From contig CM067592.1 of assembly GCA_034336665.1 (NCBI GenBank), positions 31,865,942 through 31,929,941 of the forward strand: a stretch of DNA of 64,000 bases, written 5' to 3'. Position numbers and translations under genes: made by a program. This DNA comes from Luscinia megarhynchos. Lineage: Eukaryota > Chordata > Aves > Passeriformes > Turdidae. The notes beneath the pieces were generated by a model. The model ran no database searches and was not told the origin of the DNA. It saw only the letters and a list, made by a program, of their open reading frames with translations. Shown in pieces: positions 13,576 to 26,200 of the stretch (positions within the stretch are counted from its first letter, which is position 1; each line of letters starts with the position of its first letter).

Positions 13576-16044
13576 GACTTAATCGGAACTGAGAAACTAA
13601 TATGTGCAGGTGAAATAATGTGCCAAAGCACTGAATGCAGCACTGATGATTGGTTGAGACTTGATATATTAAAATGTTAGTTGGTATTAAAATATTTGAA
13701 TGTCATCTTGAAACACATATACCTCTTCTATGTACATGTTTCATGTGTAAAGCAGACAATAATATTGATAATTAAGTAAGGTTGAGGTAATATTGATAAC
13801 TGAGGTTGCTGGTTACAGCATGTTTGAAGCCCTACTGTACATGTAAAAGTTTCAGATATACAATTAATTTGTATGTTTTTATGTTAATTATTCTTTCTCT
13901 GTGAAACTTCTCTATATTAAGCTACGATTTGATAAAAATCATTCTGTCATATCTTTTCAACTCTCTATTTAGTCATCATGTAATAATTAGTAATAAGTAG
14001 TAATTTAGTAATCATGTATAAGTATGATCAAACTGCACAGCCAACCTGAGGATTGCATATTTGGAGCTTCAATGTTTGTGGTTTCTGTTTCTCAATGCCT
14101 TTTCTGCTGTACATAGATTGTTCACGGGAAGTCTAGTTTGTAAAATATTTCAGTAAGAGGGATCAGCTGCAGATAATGATTTTTTTTTCACCCATTTCTT
14201 TTAGGGAGAAAGACCTCTGAGAGGGTGGGAAAGAAATGTCTGCAGTACAGGGCAGCTGGGATTCCAAGAAAAGAAATGTAAGCGTGTGGAATGGCTGAAA
14301 ACAGGATGGTTACATGTAGACAGTAAAAAAACTTCAGAGGAAACTCAGGGGGAAGACTAGAGTCCCACAGTTACTGGACATTGGAATACTATTTTACCAT
14401 AGGCTAGTCATACAGTATGGACAGCTAAGGGACCTGTCTATAGCTGAAAATTTATGGGGCTGAATGTCAAGTATTCTTACAGTACCTGCTGTCTTGCATC
14501 TTCTACAAAGATACCTTTTAAAAACACCCTGTGCCTCCTGCTTGGAGTAAGAAAAGATCAGAAAACAATTACTTCAGGAGTGGAAAGTTTGTTCACAAAA
14601 ACCATTTCAGGATCCATTTTGTATCAGGACTGGGACCGAGATGCTTTTAAAGTTATCCACAGAGATTGAGCTTTTTTGTTCTTTTTTTTCCTCCTTCATC
14701 CTGTTTTGTTGCGTTTTTTTCATAGCATTGTATAATATCTCTCCTATGACTCATCTTATCTGACATCTTCCCAAACAAAACTACTACAGCTGAGGCTGAC
14801 CTGATAATAAATTGGACTAGCTAGTAAGAAATGCTACTTGTATGGGAAGTGAGAGTGAGATTGTTTGTAAGACTGGACTATGATACCTCAGAGAATATCC
14901 CTCAAACCCAAATGCTGGTGAGAAAGCTGTGTCAGGATGGATGTATAGCTGACAGCATACCTGCAACTTTTCTGCTCTTTAGCTGCCATTGAGAGTGCTT
15001 GCAGGAAAACAAAACCCACTTGTGCTGTGGATAGGGGATCTAAGCCTTTATACTGCCATATCAGTAGTTTATGTCTTCTCTGAGAGAGTAATATTTTAAA
15101 GCATAAAATTGTACAAGTGTAAGAAAAAGTGAAACAAATTTTGAATGGTGACACATTTTACTCCTGGGTTCTTGCAATAAAACTCTACTGTCTCCTGTCT
15201 GTGCAATCCTAGCTTATATCTAACTTAGCTCTATCTAGGAATGTTTTGTTATTGTTGTTGTTTTTTAAATAGATATAAATTGGTTACAGGTAGATTTTAA
15301 AAATAAAGTGTATGTCCACTTCTTTTCTTGAATAAGAGCATTTGCATAATACAGGGAGTTTTCTGGGCAAGGTTTCACCATTTTTTCAAAGAATTAGTGG
15401 TCTCTTAGGAAAAACCATGAAAAAGTTCACTCTACTTTTTTGAGGGACCTGTCTTATCTCCTAGGGTTTACAATAGGCGTCAGTATTGGGAGTACAATTG
15501 TTAAAACGGTGGTTGTTTTCAGGATTTTTCAATGCCCATAATTTTGGACACTAGAACTTCCTTTTTTTTTTGCTGTACCCTCAGTTTATAAATCACTAAA
15601 AATGTACTATGTTTTTGAAAGTTCATATTAAACAATGGTACTTCGTGATTGTCAACCTTGAAGCCAGCAGATTTCTTTTTCTGCATGCATTTTGGGGTGA
15701 TGCTTCTGTAGCTCTGCATTGCAGTTGTGGCTTAGTTATACCCCACTTTCGTAAAATTTCTTCTTCCCTAAATATTTAACTTGATAAAAAGGCGGTGAAC
15801 AGATGTGATGTTCCAGGACAGACCCTTGATCACATCCACCTGTTATCAGACTATAGATAGAGTATGAACCATCAGCCTGTGAGACTGACCGAACCATTTC
15901 TTCATTAATCTGATTGATCATGCACAAATGATCTCATGACAATGGCAAATTCTCACTCATTACAAATTCTGGGATAATCTCAAAAGGTATTCAGTACTAA
16001 GATTAGGAGTGTAGACATTCTGGCCTTATCCACACCTCTTACAG
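13576..16044. other. SH3GL2 intron 1, no gene recognised
   Basis: AT-rich intronic sequence. I see nothing beyond short homopolymer runs. Confidence 0.6.
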
Positions 16045-16280
16045 TTGTTCTCACCCTGTTCAGCAAGGGACCTCCATTTTTCTCTTTATTCTAACACAGT
16101 GAAAGAAGCTTTTCCTGCATTTCTTGATATTCTTTGCCAGTTCTGGATTCAGCTGAGCCCTGAAGATTTCCAGTGCTGTCCCTGTATATGCCGTCAAGAT
16201 TCCTACATTCCTTCTTTGTAACCTCTCATAGTTGTATAGAAGCTCAGCTGTGAGTGCCTGCTTAGCCAAGCCAAACACCT
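16045..16280 (-). mobile_element. CR1 ORF2 fragment (endonuclease-RT linker), minus strand
   Basis: The minus-strand translation contains AQLNPELAKNIKKCRKSFFH followed by KRKM. This resembles the conserved CR1 ORF2 stretch of the form AQLEL-LA-D-K-NKKGF-KY-KRK just before the RT domain. The upstream part (ERLQRRNVGILTAY) is weaker. The fragment is short and old, and its limits are uncertain. It might continue to about 16530. Confidence 0.5.
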
Positions 16281-16591
16281 GATGTGTTTGCCTGTCCTCA
16301 GTGTGGAGACTCTACTTGTGCTCAGAGGTGGCTGCCCTTCAAGGCTTGCCAGGCTTGCTGCCCTCCTCTGCCTGCCTGGACTGCCTTCTGTGCAATCACA
16401 TCTATCACAGCCAGGCTCTTATTGACGAGCCAGCTTTCCCAGAGGCAGTGGGTATGTTTGTCTTGGGGCTGCATTTTGCAGTACAGACGTATGCATGTGC
16501 CGCAATGGTGTCAAACAGGTTGTTTGTTAGGATATTAGTTTGATACTAATTCCAGTTTCGCAGCTTTGCCAGCACCCTTAACATCATCAAG

Positions 16592-16617
16592 TTTTGTTAC
16601 CTCTGTTGGTAACAAAA
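16592..16617. repeat. Perfect 10-bp inverted repeat (hairpin)
   Basis: TTTTGTTACC and GGTAACAAAA are perfect reverse complements separated by a 6-nt loop (TCTGTT). It lies directly next to the 18-bp minisatellite. Confidence 0.85.
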
Positions 16618-16634
16618 GTACCAACAAAGTACCT

Positions 16635-16697
16635 GGGTAACTAGGTATATAGAGGTAACTAGGAATATAGAATAAGGTGAGGTAACTAGGAATATAG
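16635..16697 (+). repeat. 18-bp minisatellite, three copies
   Basis: The unit AGGTAACTAGGAATATAG occurs at 16653-16670 and 16680-16697, with a variant (GGGTAACTAGGTATATAG) at 16635-16652. Nine bases separate the second and third copies. Confidence 0.85.
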
Positions 16698-16699
16698 AA

Positions 16700-19600
16700 T
16701 TGAAAGGAAAGCATGGGAATGGGATGTCTGACACACACATTTCACTAGCTAACTTTGTCCTTAAAAATTTCTACAAGTGCTGACTGGGATAAAACGCAGC
16801 AATCCTTTGCACTGCACTGGAATTGTCTCAAATATCCACAAAGCAGCAAGACCTGTCTGAAAACCCTTATTACTATTTTCTCCATTGAGAAGACTGGCAG
16901 ATGTAATACAAAACTGCCATTATTACTTTATCCTTTTTAAAAGCAAAACCTTTAATTAGGTAAGCAAGCTACCATGCAGTGATTTTAACATCTCAGTACA
17001 ATCAAAATACACAGTTTATAGCTTTTGGTTACATACAAAAGAAAGTAAGATTTGCTGTGCCTTAGCACAGCAGTCTGTAATGACAGGCAGAATGCCTTTA
17101 CCCGAGTAAGAATGGTAGGTCATTTAACTCAGCAAGAGCTATAGATGAATGGATTTTTAGTGGGTAATTAAATTAAGAAACACTATATAATTAAGCTCAT
17201 GGATCATGGAGGCTATTCCTTGATGTTTTTGCTTTGCATACAAGTTGTTTCTTTCTTGTGTATTTAATTACTTAGCACTTTCTGTTACCTTTTTAAGTGG
17301 GATTCACTAGATGAAATCTCACTGAGACTATGATAAATCAACTAGACATGATGGTATTTACACATATGGGGGGGGGGGAATTCACACATTCTGCATTTGT
17401 GTAATGTTGTCTTCTGCCTTTCTTACCTTACTTTGTAACCCGCACACATTTACTGATAACTTAATTCTCACCACTGCCAATATCATGGTAGAAAAGGGAT
17501 TGGTGAATCAAAAGGTCACCAACATCCAGTGCAAGGTGTCAAGAAACACTGCAAGATACAAAATTCATCAAATCAGGAAGAGCATGATTTTCTAGCCCTG
17601 TGAAGCCTTGCAAGATGACAGAAAATTCCCTTACTTGCATGACACCGGAAATAGTTTTGAGGTAGCAGAGAAGTTTTGTGGAAAAAGATGAGAGCAACCT
17701 TGAATATGTACTGTCCACACAAATTTCTCCTGTGCACTACTTGCACTTAATAGTTTCTTTTAGACCTCCTCCACTTTATGTGAGTTCCTTCTCTTCACTT
17801 GCTTCAAAATTTTAATTCAAATTGTTTGAGGAATTCCTAAATCTGCTCTTGTGAAGTAGCAGTTACTATTTATAGGTATTGTCCAGATGCCCTGAACTAC
17901 AAAGATCTTTCTGCAGTTATTAATAGTGCTGATCTTGTGGACTCCTGTCTCTGCACAGGGTATCTGAATCAGGAGCAGGGAAGAACAAAACATCATCACT
18001 CTGTATCGTACCTGTTTCAGCAGAGCTCAGATCAGTCATCTCCTTGATTGTATCACTTGAAAGGGCCAGTGTCATATAAGCTTCAGTTTTATTGCTTTTG
18101 TCTGCAGCTTGCAGAAGGCTTTATAGGCTTCATGAGGAGCATGAGAGGTTTTTAGATGTATCCTCTTGCTGCATTTTGTATGTCAAAATTGAGGTCTACC
18201 TCTCCTCAGCACATGTGCCTCACCAGTGGCAAGCATTCAGTCCTGACAGATTGATCTAGCATGATGATGTATATACTGTATATAAAAATAGTCCCAGTGT
18301 TCCCCAGGCAGACTTACAGCTCCACGATAGAAGAGGGAGAAAACTTGAGGAAGTAGATATTACTCTTCACACAAAGAACAGTGATATAGACACAGTTGCA
18401 GCCTCATTTCAAGAAATGGCTAGCCCTGTTAGTTTGTAGGTTAATACATCTGGTGTCAATTCCACAGTATTTAGAGTTAAAATTTCTCAGAATTTTAATT
18501 TCACAGATTTTTTTTCCTGTGTCAGGAGAACAAAATTGTAGCTTGATACTGTTTTGTGTTGATTTGTTTTCCCAGTTTCAAATTTTATGATGATTGTAAA
18601 ATTCATTATTGATAAAGCTATTTCAGGGCATAATGTCCTTATTTTAGAGTGTTTTTTCATACTTAAAACTCATGGGGTTTTTGCCTTCTTTTTTTTTTCC
18701 CCCTGACACTCCCACAGTATAAGAGAAGGGAGCACTCATTTGCAATTCTAACTGTTCATTTTGCTCTGTTAAGAAAAGGTGTCTTGGAAATAGCTCAACT
18801 TCACAAAAGAACTTTATACAGCAAATAAGAATTAGAAACTTATCAGTTACTCTTAAAGATAAGTAAAATGTTTGTTGTAAGAGCAAATTACATTCTCTTT
18901 TCTATTAAGCGCAGTAATTCTTTCTTCGGTTTTCTCAGTAATTTAAAGTAGCATTATCCTTCAGAGTGGCTGTGCTGTGGTAAGATAAGCTTGAGAATGA
19001 AATAGAAACTGTAGAGCAGCAAAGCCTTTTCATCCCCCCACTTTCTACTAAATAAAATGGGCCATCAGTCATGAGAGTGGAGTGCACTGCCAGGTTATCT
19101 CATCAGAGGTTGTACTGCTGCTGAAACTGTAAAAAAACAGTCAGGGTAGCTTGGGCATGAACAGATTCTACTGTGGTGTGTAGTGATCAGAAGTAAAAGC
19201 AAATGGTTGGGTCGCAACCAGGACAAGAGCTTGTAATGCTTTTTCTGACAGCTCCACAAATAGATGCTGCCTCAGGTTGGTGAAGTGTAGGAGATAGTGT
19301 ATAACTTGGAGTAGCCTTTCTTCCCTTAGAAAAAAAAGACTTCGGGCTGTGCATTTTTACCTTCTTTTGACATCTTTATAAAAAGGAGATGCAGTTGGCT
19401 TTGGTTTTTCTAATTCCGCCCCCCCGCCCCAGACATACCACTGTTCCCTTTCACAAGTGTAATGGCAGAACCAGTTGTGCTTTTTTTGTGGTGCTGGAAG
19501 GAAATCTTCTCCAAGCTCCTGTTTTCCCACCCTTGCAACAGCCACAGCTTGCTTTCCCATATGCCTCTTTTGAAAATTCTAATACAAGTAGGGTTCAATG

Positions 19601-20361
19601 ACTCATGGCCCACCATGTCATGGTCCACATATTTATAGTGGAGAGCCTAATGGTTGAAGAATAAGAAGTGAAAAGTAAGTCTTGAGAGCACCAGTAGGAC
19701 ATGTATCCATACAGGTTTTTGTCCTGATTTGTCAGATTGTGTCTATCAAGCTAATTTTCACAGTGTCATTATATGTGATGCTCTTTTAGCTTTTGAAAAG
19801 GGCTGCTAAAATGTGTGTCAAAAATCTAAACTGCGTGTACCTCTTTTTTAGCTTTTGTCCATGTTTATATTGGCATAGACTGTCTAGATGTGAGATTCTT
19901 GGACCATAATCAGGAGGCACAGCATGACAAATTTGTAAATCCATCACAACTCCTGCATAATTTAAGGAGAAGACATAAAAATGGTTTCTTTTTCTGTATC
20001 TTACCAGTCACCGAGTAGCTAAAGAATTGAGTCACAGGGAAAATGTTATTCACCGTTCATCCATATTCACAACATAGCTTATGTATTGTCCCCCCATCTA
20101 CACAACTTCAAAGTGAGTGACATATTCAGCATAAATGGAGTATGAAAAATGAGATACTGCAAAATCCAGTATGATTTATCTATCTCTGTACTTCCTAGTT
20201 TCATCTAGATAGTTTTCAACCACTAAAATCTTTGATTTTGAATGGTTAGAGAATATTAGCACTCATATGTCTACATTTATACATATATTATATATACTAT
20301 TTATGTATTTTTTTATTATTTAAAAAGGCTCATTCATCTGTATTTATATGTATTGTAATGC
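16700..20361. other. SH3GL2 intron 1, no gene recognised
   Basis: AT-rich intronic sequence. An 11-G run lies at 17368-17378 and a C-rich patch near 19419-19431. Nothing else stands out. Confidence 0.6.
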
Positions 20362-20814
20362 CTCTATTACTCTGCCCCCAACCTGTGGTACTGCCTGGGA
20401 CTGCTGTAACCCAAGGGTGAGACCCAGCACTTGGCCTTGTTGAACCTCATACACTCAGCCTTGGCCTGTCAATCCATCTGTTCCAGATCCCTCTGCAGAG
20501 CCTCCCTGCTGTCCAGCAGATCAGCACCTGCTCCACTTGGTATCATCAGCAAACTCAATCCCCTCATCTGTCACTAAGATATTAATGGCCCCAGTTCTGA
20601 TCCCTGAGGAACACCCACTGGTGACCAGCCCCCACCTGGATTTAACTCCATTCACCACCATTCTCTGGGCCCAGCCAGCCATATTTTCACACAGTGAAAA
20701 ATGCACCCATCTGGTTTCTCAGAGAATGTTGTGTGAAATGGTGTTAACAGCTTTACCAAAGTCCAGGTAGACAGAATGCACAATACTTCTTCCCCCGTCC
20801 ACTAAGCAGATCAG
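20362..20814 (-). mobile_element. CR1 LINE reverse-transcriptase fragment, minus strand
   Basis: On the minus strand this encodes a decayed CR1 RT core. An AGWAQRMVVNGVKSRWGLVT stretch is followed by SG-S-GIRTG, then ILVTDEGIEFADDTK. FADD is the catalytic-site box of CR1 reverse transcriptase. The nucleotide text also matches antisense CR1, for example 'cagatccctctgcagagcct' and 'ggatttaactccattcacca'. It is truncated at both ends and carries frameshifts. It is inactive. Confidence 0.88.
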
Positions 20815-22642
20815 ATGTTTAACACTGCATCACTTCTGCCACTTTCCTTTTGTAAAGTCAGTGAGAATTTTTCTGCTGATCTCTGTGGTATAAGGTCAAT
20901 TCTGGCAACTACAGCATATTCCCAAGAAGCAGGTTTTGCTGACTTTCTGCTGAGAAAATTTGTACTTCACAAACATTCTAACTCCAAGATGCGGTGGTGA
21001 CTGGGATCCTCATTAATCCATCCTTCTACTGATGTGGTGTAGGGAAGAATGTGTATGTGCTGAAATCTGGTTGCAGGTGATTACAGGACATGGCTTAAAT
21101 TATGCTCATTCAGCAAGATATATCACTGTAAAAACGTTTCACAGTGGTGCCCACCCACATAGGAGAGGGAGTGGTGTCTTAAGATGTCTGTAAGGGTAGT
21201 TTCAGCTGTAATACAGCTTGTTTACTTGTTTTCTGAAGACTGAGGATAAATGAGTTTAAAATATTTTCTAAATTATGAGTACGTGAGACACCATCACAAG
21301 CAGATAGTAATGTGAAGTCTGTGCTTCTCATTGACTCAACAGCCTTCAGGTGATGCTTTAGAAGATGCAAGGGCCTTCTGCCTGTCACTGAATGATTTGT
21401 GCAGGCTGGTCTAGGATTTTCTCTAGATGGAAGGCATTAAGGCAGTTAAGACCAACAAAGCACATTAATTTGTTCAAAGCTGACCACCTCTGGACATAAT
21501 TCTGCTTGCATGTTTCAAGTACTTTGAATATAGTATTTTATAACAAGAAACAGCAGTTTAACGCATTTAGGACTTCTCAGGAATTACTTTTAACTTCCGA
21601 TTGTGTATACTGCTAAACAACTTCCAAGCAGAGTAAACCAGTAAGTATTTAGTGGCCTATCTCTGTGTTTCTTTTACAGCCAGCTACATGTCTCAAGGCT
21701 ATGTGAGAATACCATCTAACTTATTCCTCACCTCACCAAGATGAAACTGTTTGGGTGAAATTAACATATTAATTGTCTGCAAAATGGACTGCAGCTCTGA
21801 GCACATTGAAAATTAAACTAATTTGTCTCATTCACTAATTAAATTAAGAGGCTACTGATGTATTTTTATTTGTGGTTGTGATGTTTCAGTTTTGATATTT
21901 GAAAACCTCATCTGATTTGCATTTTTGTTACTTTTTGCTTTTACATCACAATAGAATAACATGATAAATTTCATATTGAACATAATTGTTCTCTGTTTAA
22001 TTAGCAAATTAACATAAATGATCATACATACTTTGATATCCAATGCAGACTGCAGTGTGGTTTTATCCTAAAATTCATTACATATTTTAATACTTGCCAG
22101 TATGGAAAACACGGGAGGACAGAGAGAAGAAAAAGTTCTACCTTCCCCTCTAGTGTAAGATGATTGTCTTTTAAAACATTTCTCATTAGATTATTTCAAA
22201 TGGAAGGGGAATCCTGTGCATTTCAGAATTTTATTTTGCATGTCCATTTCATCTATTCTGTAAAGTACAAATATTCTTTTTGCTGACATGAAATCCTCTG
22301 GGATAGAACCTGGAATAAAGCAGATCAGTGCCAGGCAACACAATCACATGTTTTTAAGAAAACAGATGAAAGAAGAAGAGAATCTTCCACTGAGAGGGCA
22401 GCATAGAGCATCTATTAGAATTACTTGTGTCATATAACAGAAGCTGATTCATGTGTGTTACACTGGGTGAAGGGCGTGTTTCCTTTGTGCTCTGGTTTCA
22501 TTGCTTTTTTCACATGCCCTCTCTTCTGCTAGGTAGTACTGTTTTGCAGGTAGCAGATAGTAACCTTCATGTGTTTTACAGAAGCTGTAAAATCTGTATG
22601 CATGTGGCAAGGACTGTATGGCGTATCTTAGGTCAGCTGTGT
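20815..22642. other. SH3GL2 intron 1, no gene recognised
   Basis: AT-rich intronic sequence between a CR1 fragment and the solo LTR. I see nothing in it. Confidence 0.6.
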
Positions 22643-22647
22643 ACTGC
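22643..22647. repeat. 5' target-site duplication ACTGC of the solo LTR
   Basis: ACTGC immediately precedes the LTR's TG and is repeated exactly at 23282-23286 after its CA. Confidence 0.85.
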
Positions 22648-23281
22648 TGTCTTGGGGTGACTTTATGATGCTCATATCCCCAGCTGCCTGTTCTGCTTGG
22701 GTTGGATACTGAGTTCTGCACCCGTAGGACTGGTTCTGAGAGTGAAGGGGAAGAGAGAGCGTGCGGTTTGTTTGCAGAAGCTGCACTGGCTCCCCTCCAT
22801 CCTTCTCCTGGGCTGTGCTGTCTGCAGTGGGAGAGAGCTCTCCTTGGCTCTTAGTTAGCTTTTTTAGGTAGCTGAGGCAGAGAAGTTCCCTGGACTGTGA
22901 TTTTTCTTTTTCTTGGAACTGACCAGCCCTGCTCTGGACTGAAAACCCAGAAGAGCACCGGGAGCTCACACCTGCGTCCCGGCGGGGCCGGGATGTGGCA
23001 TTTCCCAGCAGGAGCGACTGGAGAGACTGAGCGAGCCGAGCTGCACCCCACGACAGGGACTTTCTGAATTTGCCATCTCTTCAGAACAGCAAGAGGCTTC
23101 ATTGTTTAGTACTATTCCTTTTTTATGCTTGTGAATACTTTGCTTGTTAAATGAACAGTTTTTTCCACTTTGCTCCAAGGAAATCTTTTCCCGTACCAGT
23201 TGGAGGAAGGACCGCTTGAATCTGCTTTACTAGAGGGACCTCTTTGGAAGTTTCCTCCCAAATTTGCCCTAAACCAGGACA
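22648..23281 (+). mobile_element. Solo LTR of an avian endogenous retrovirus, 634 bp, with target-site duplication
   Basis: The element begins TGTCTTGGGGTG and ends AAACCAGGACA, with near-perfect inverted termini (TGTCTTGG / CCAGGACA). It is flanked by identical 5-bp repeats ACTGC at 22643-22647 and 23282-23286. A 5-bp duplication fits ERVL- or ERV1-type integrases. No internal gag/pol sequence or second LTR is present, so it is a solo LTR left by recombination. The middle (about 22955-23050) is unusually GC- and CpG-rich for this window. The + orientation is inferred from the TG...CA ends, which it shares with the element at 63207-63906. Confidence 0.88.
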
Positions 23282-23286
23282 ACTGC
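23282..23286. repeat. 3' target-site duplication ACTGC of the solo LTR
   Basis: Exact copy of 22643-22647, directly after the terminal CA. Confidence 0.85.
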
Positions 23287-26200
23287 AAAATGGAGAGCAT
23301 AGGTGTCAGTGAGATGCCTGTAGGTTGGAGGCAGACAGAGTCCATGGACAATGGCCTTTCCAAGTCTCTCAAAGACAGACATGGTCTTTCTAAATGGGTT
23401 GAAATAAACTAAAAAAAACTGAACTTGACATAAATATGCAGCTTTCTTTTTAAAAAGAACGACTCGTAGGATAGTTCATCTGCATTAAATGCTGAAAGAA
23501 TCTGGTGGGGCTTTAGCACCAAGCAGTATATTTCCATGTCTACGTTTCTGCACTCTTAGTTGACAATATTGTTCCCTTTATGAAGGTATGGTTTTATTCA
23601 GTTTGCGCTGTCTAAAATGTGATTGCCCGTTTTTCAGAGGAACATGCCTCTGGTGTGGTTTAGGAAGGATGAAATGGCAGCATTTATAAAACCTTATCTC
23701 TTGAAGACTTCACTATTTTTCAGACTTATTTTATCTCATCTCTGGAAGTAGTCTATTTACAAGTGTGTGTGCATGTGCACATTAGAATCTGCTTTTCTTG
23801 TTTTGTTTTCTGCATGGGCTAACAGAGTTTAAGAACACTTTAACTATGAAGTTTGAAAGCACTTTCATTGTTAGTGATGGACTTCCAGATACTGAGGGCA
23901 CGGAGTGGCTATAAAAATGGATTAACTTCTAAAGGCAATTTAGAAAAGAATCTGTTGTCACTTTTCATATTTTTTTTAAAAATTAAGAAATGTATGCAGT
24001 TCCACATTTGTATCTTCCAAATCAGTTTTTAAAATTGAAAGTCCTCATTTTTAATGAGCTTGCACAGTCAGGTTGTGAAGACTCATAAGCTGCAATAGTT
24101 TATTCTAATAAACCATTGAAATTAGAGGAAAAAGACAGAAGGCAGCAACTGAATTTGTACATAAGGAGCAACATTCCTCTTTTCTGTAAAGCTTCTGCTG
24201 TTTTTATAATTTCATCTGCAATGAACTCAGATGTTTGACTACTGTATAAGCCTGAAAGACTGATTGTAGAAGACTGCAAATATCTTGAGATATTCAATGG
24301 AGTAAATTCTTTAAAGTTTTGAGCTGGCCGCAGATCCTTTGAACAAGGACCTGTGTCATCTGTTGTTTGGTTTTTTTAAAATTCTAATTTCCTTTTAAAA
24401 TCACATTTTCATCAGGATTCCATCAAACAAATTGTGAGCTAACATTAGCAAAAATGCCTTTTTCATTTTATCTTTTAAAAATCTGTATATCCCTTCTAGT
24501 AGGGAAGACTCTGCTTTGTAAACTAGTTAAAGATTTACTGAAAGGTTCCAATTTTCCTTCGTCACAGGAGCCTTCCTAGAGCATCGATATCTTGAACACA
24601 AGCTAGAACCATAAACTCATTACTGCAACCAAGGCAGAGTTTGTTGTGTTGTTCTGTGTTGTTGGTGATCAGATGTGACAGTAGAACTACATGGTCAGTG
24701 AGGTCAATGCTATTGCACGATCTATTTTCAGGGGAATTTTATGATCGTTTTTCTTACTTTTTTGATATCATTTAGAGACCAGTACCTATCAGAGAGCAGC
24801 AGAGTCACTTCCGCTTTTGCTTAATGCAGATATGTTTGTGTAGCTACATGGATGTCAGAACTGCTTCTGATGTCTCTTGTTTATTTATGCAGGTTTTGTT
24901 TCCTTACATTTTAAAATTACCTTTATTATTGGTAGTTTCTACACACAGTGTTGAAAAGATGAAAATTATCATCTTCAAATTTAGGTATTAATCCCTAAGG
25001 CGGTGGCTATGTCATCATTTTGGTAGGAAGGATATGCTCTTCCTCCGTGCCAGGAATACTGACAGAATCCCTCTGCTGACCTTGCTGCCTCTGCTCTGTG
25101 TAGCGTGCTCACAATACAATACATTGTCAGGCTAAGTGGTGCTTCCAGTCATTTTCTTCTTTCATCCAGTCCTAACTCAGTCGGTCCCCTTTCTCTTCTT
25201 TTTCTCTTGTGCACATCTCAGAAGCACAAAAAGACATGCCTCCATTTCAGTCCATCAAGGGGGTCAGCCCAGAATTGCCCAGTGGCTGGCAGAGCATTAC
25301 TGTTATATTGCAGTGCTCTCCAGCCCCAAGAACAGGCCAGTGCTTTGGGATTATTGCCCTTACATGGTGAGTTGAGACACAGGACATCAGTTTAATGGGA
25401 GCGCATTGTTTAATTTATACATGTTCATGTAAAAAAAAAAAAAATAAGCTTAAAGCAGATCTCAGCAATTTCTAAATAGACTGCTATGAAACTGAAAGTG
25501 TTGGATGGATTTGGCTTGTTATGTATGTAGTTAAGCTATCAACAGTGCCTGCCAACAACATAAGAAAATAATTTGGACTGGTGCTTTGCTGTGCTGTGTA
25601 GACTGCCTTTTAAATGTAGTGGCAATAAGAAAACCAGAAATAAAATGTATGTCAGTACTAGCAACAGCTGACAGACAGGTTTTTCCTCACAAACTTCTTT
25701 TAATGCCTTCTCTTAGACAGATAACAATTAATTCAGTGAGAGTTTCCAACAAAGTCTTTTCCAAATGTAGCAGGAGCAACTTCACAATACCACAGTTTGT
25801 ACAGCTGTTAAATTGATGAATTATATTTAAGCCATGTTCTCTTACCCTCTAGCAGCTTCTGAATGTTCCCTGCATTCTCACATTTCCAGATGTTAACGAC
25901 TAGGCTAACTTTCACCCAGCAGAAGGCATGTAGACTGATATATATTATGTAGAGGTGTAAACTATGCCCTAAATGGAATTTAGTTGCTGTAAATTTCTCA
26001 TGCTTATTTTGCCTGCTTTTTTGGGTTTTTTTGTTGGTTTGTTTCTTGTTGGTTTGTTTTTTGTTTGGTTTGGTTTGGTTTTGGTTTTGGTTTTTGTTTT
26101 GTTGTTGTTGTTGTTTTGGTCAGATATGCCCTATTTATTTCTGCTAGACTTTAATTCATTTATGTATTGAGAGAAAAATTACAAAGCTTTAACATTCTAT

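Noticed and set aside
16300..16530. Plus-strand ORFs of 80-84 codons rich in Cys and Trp
   Set aside because: They lie next to an antisense CR1 ORF2 scrap and are probably unrecognised repeat or chance. No domain was identified.
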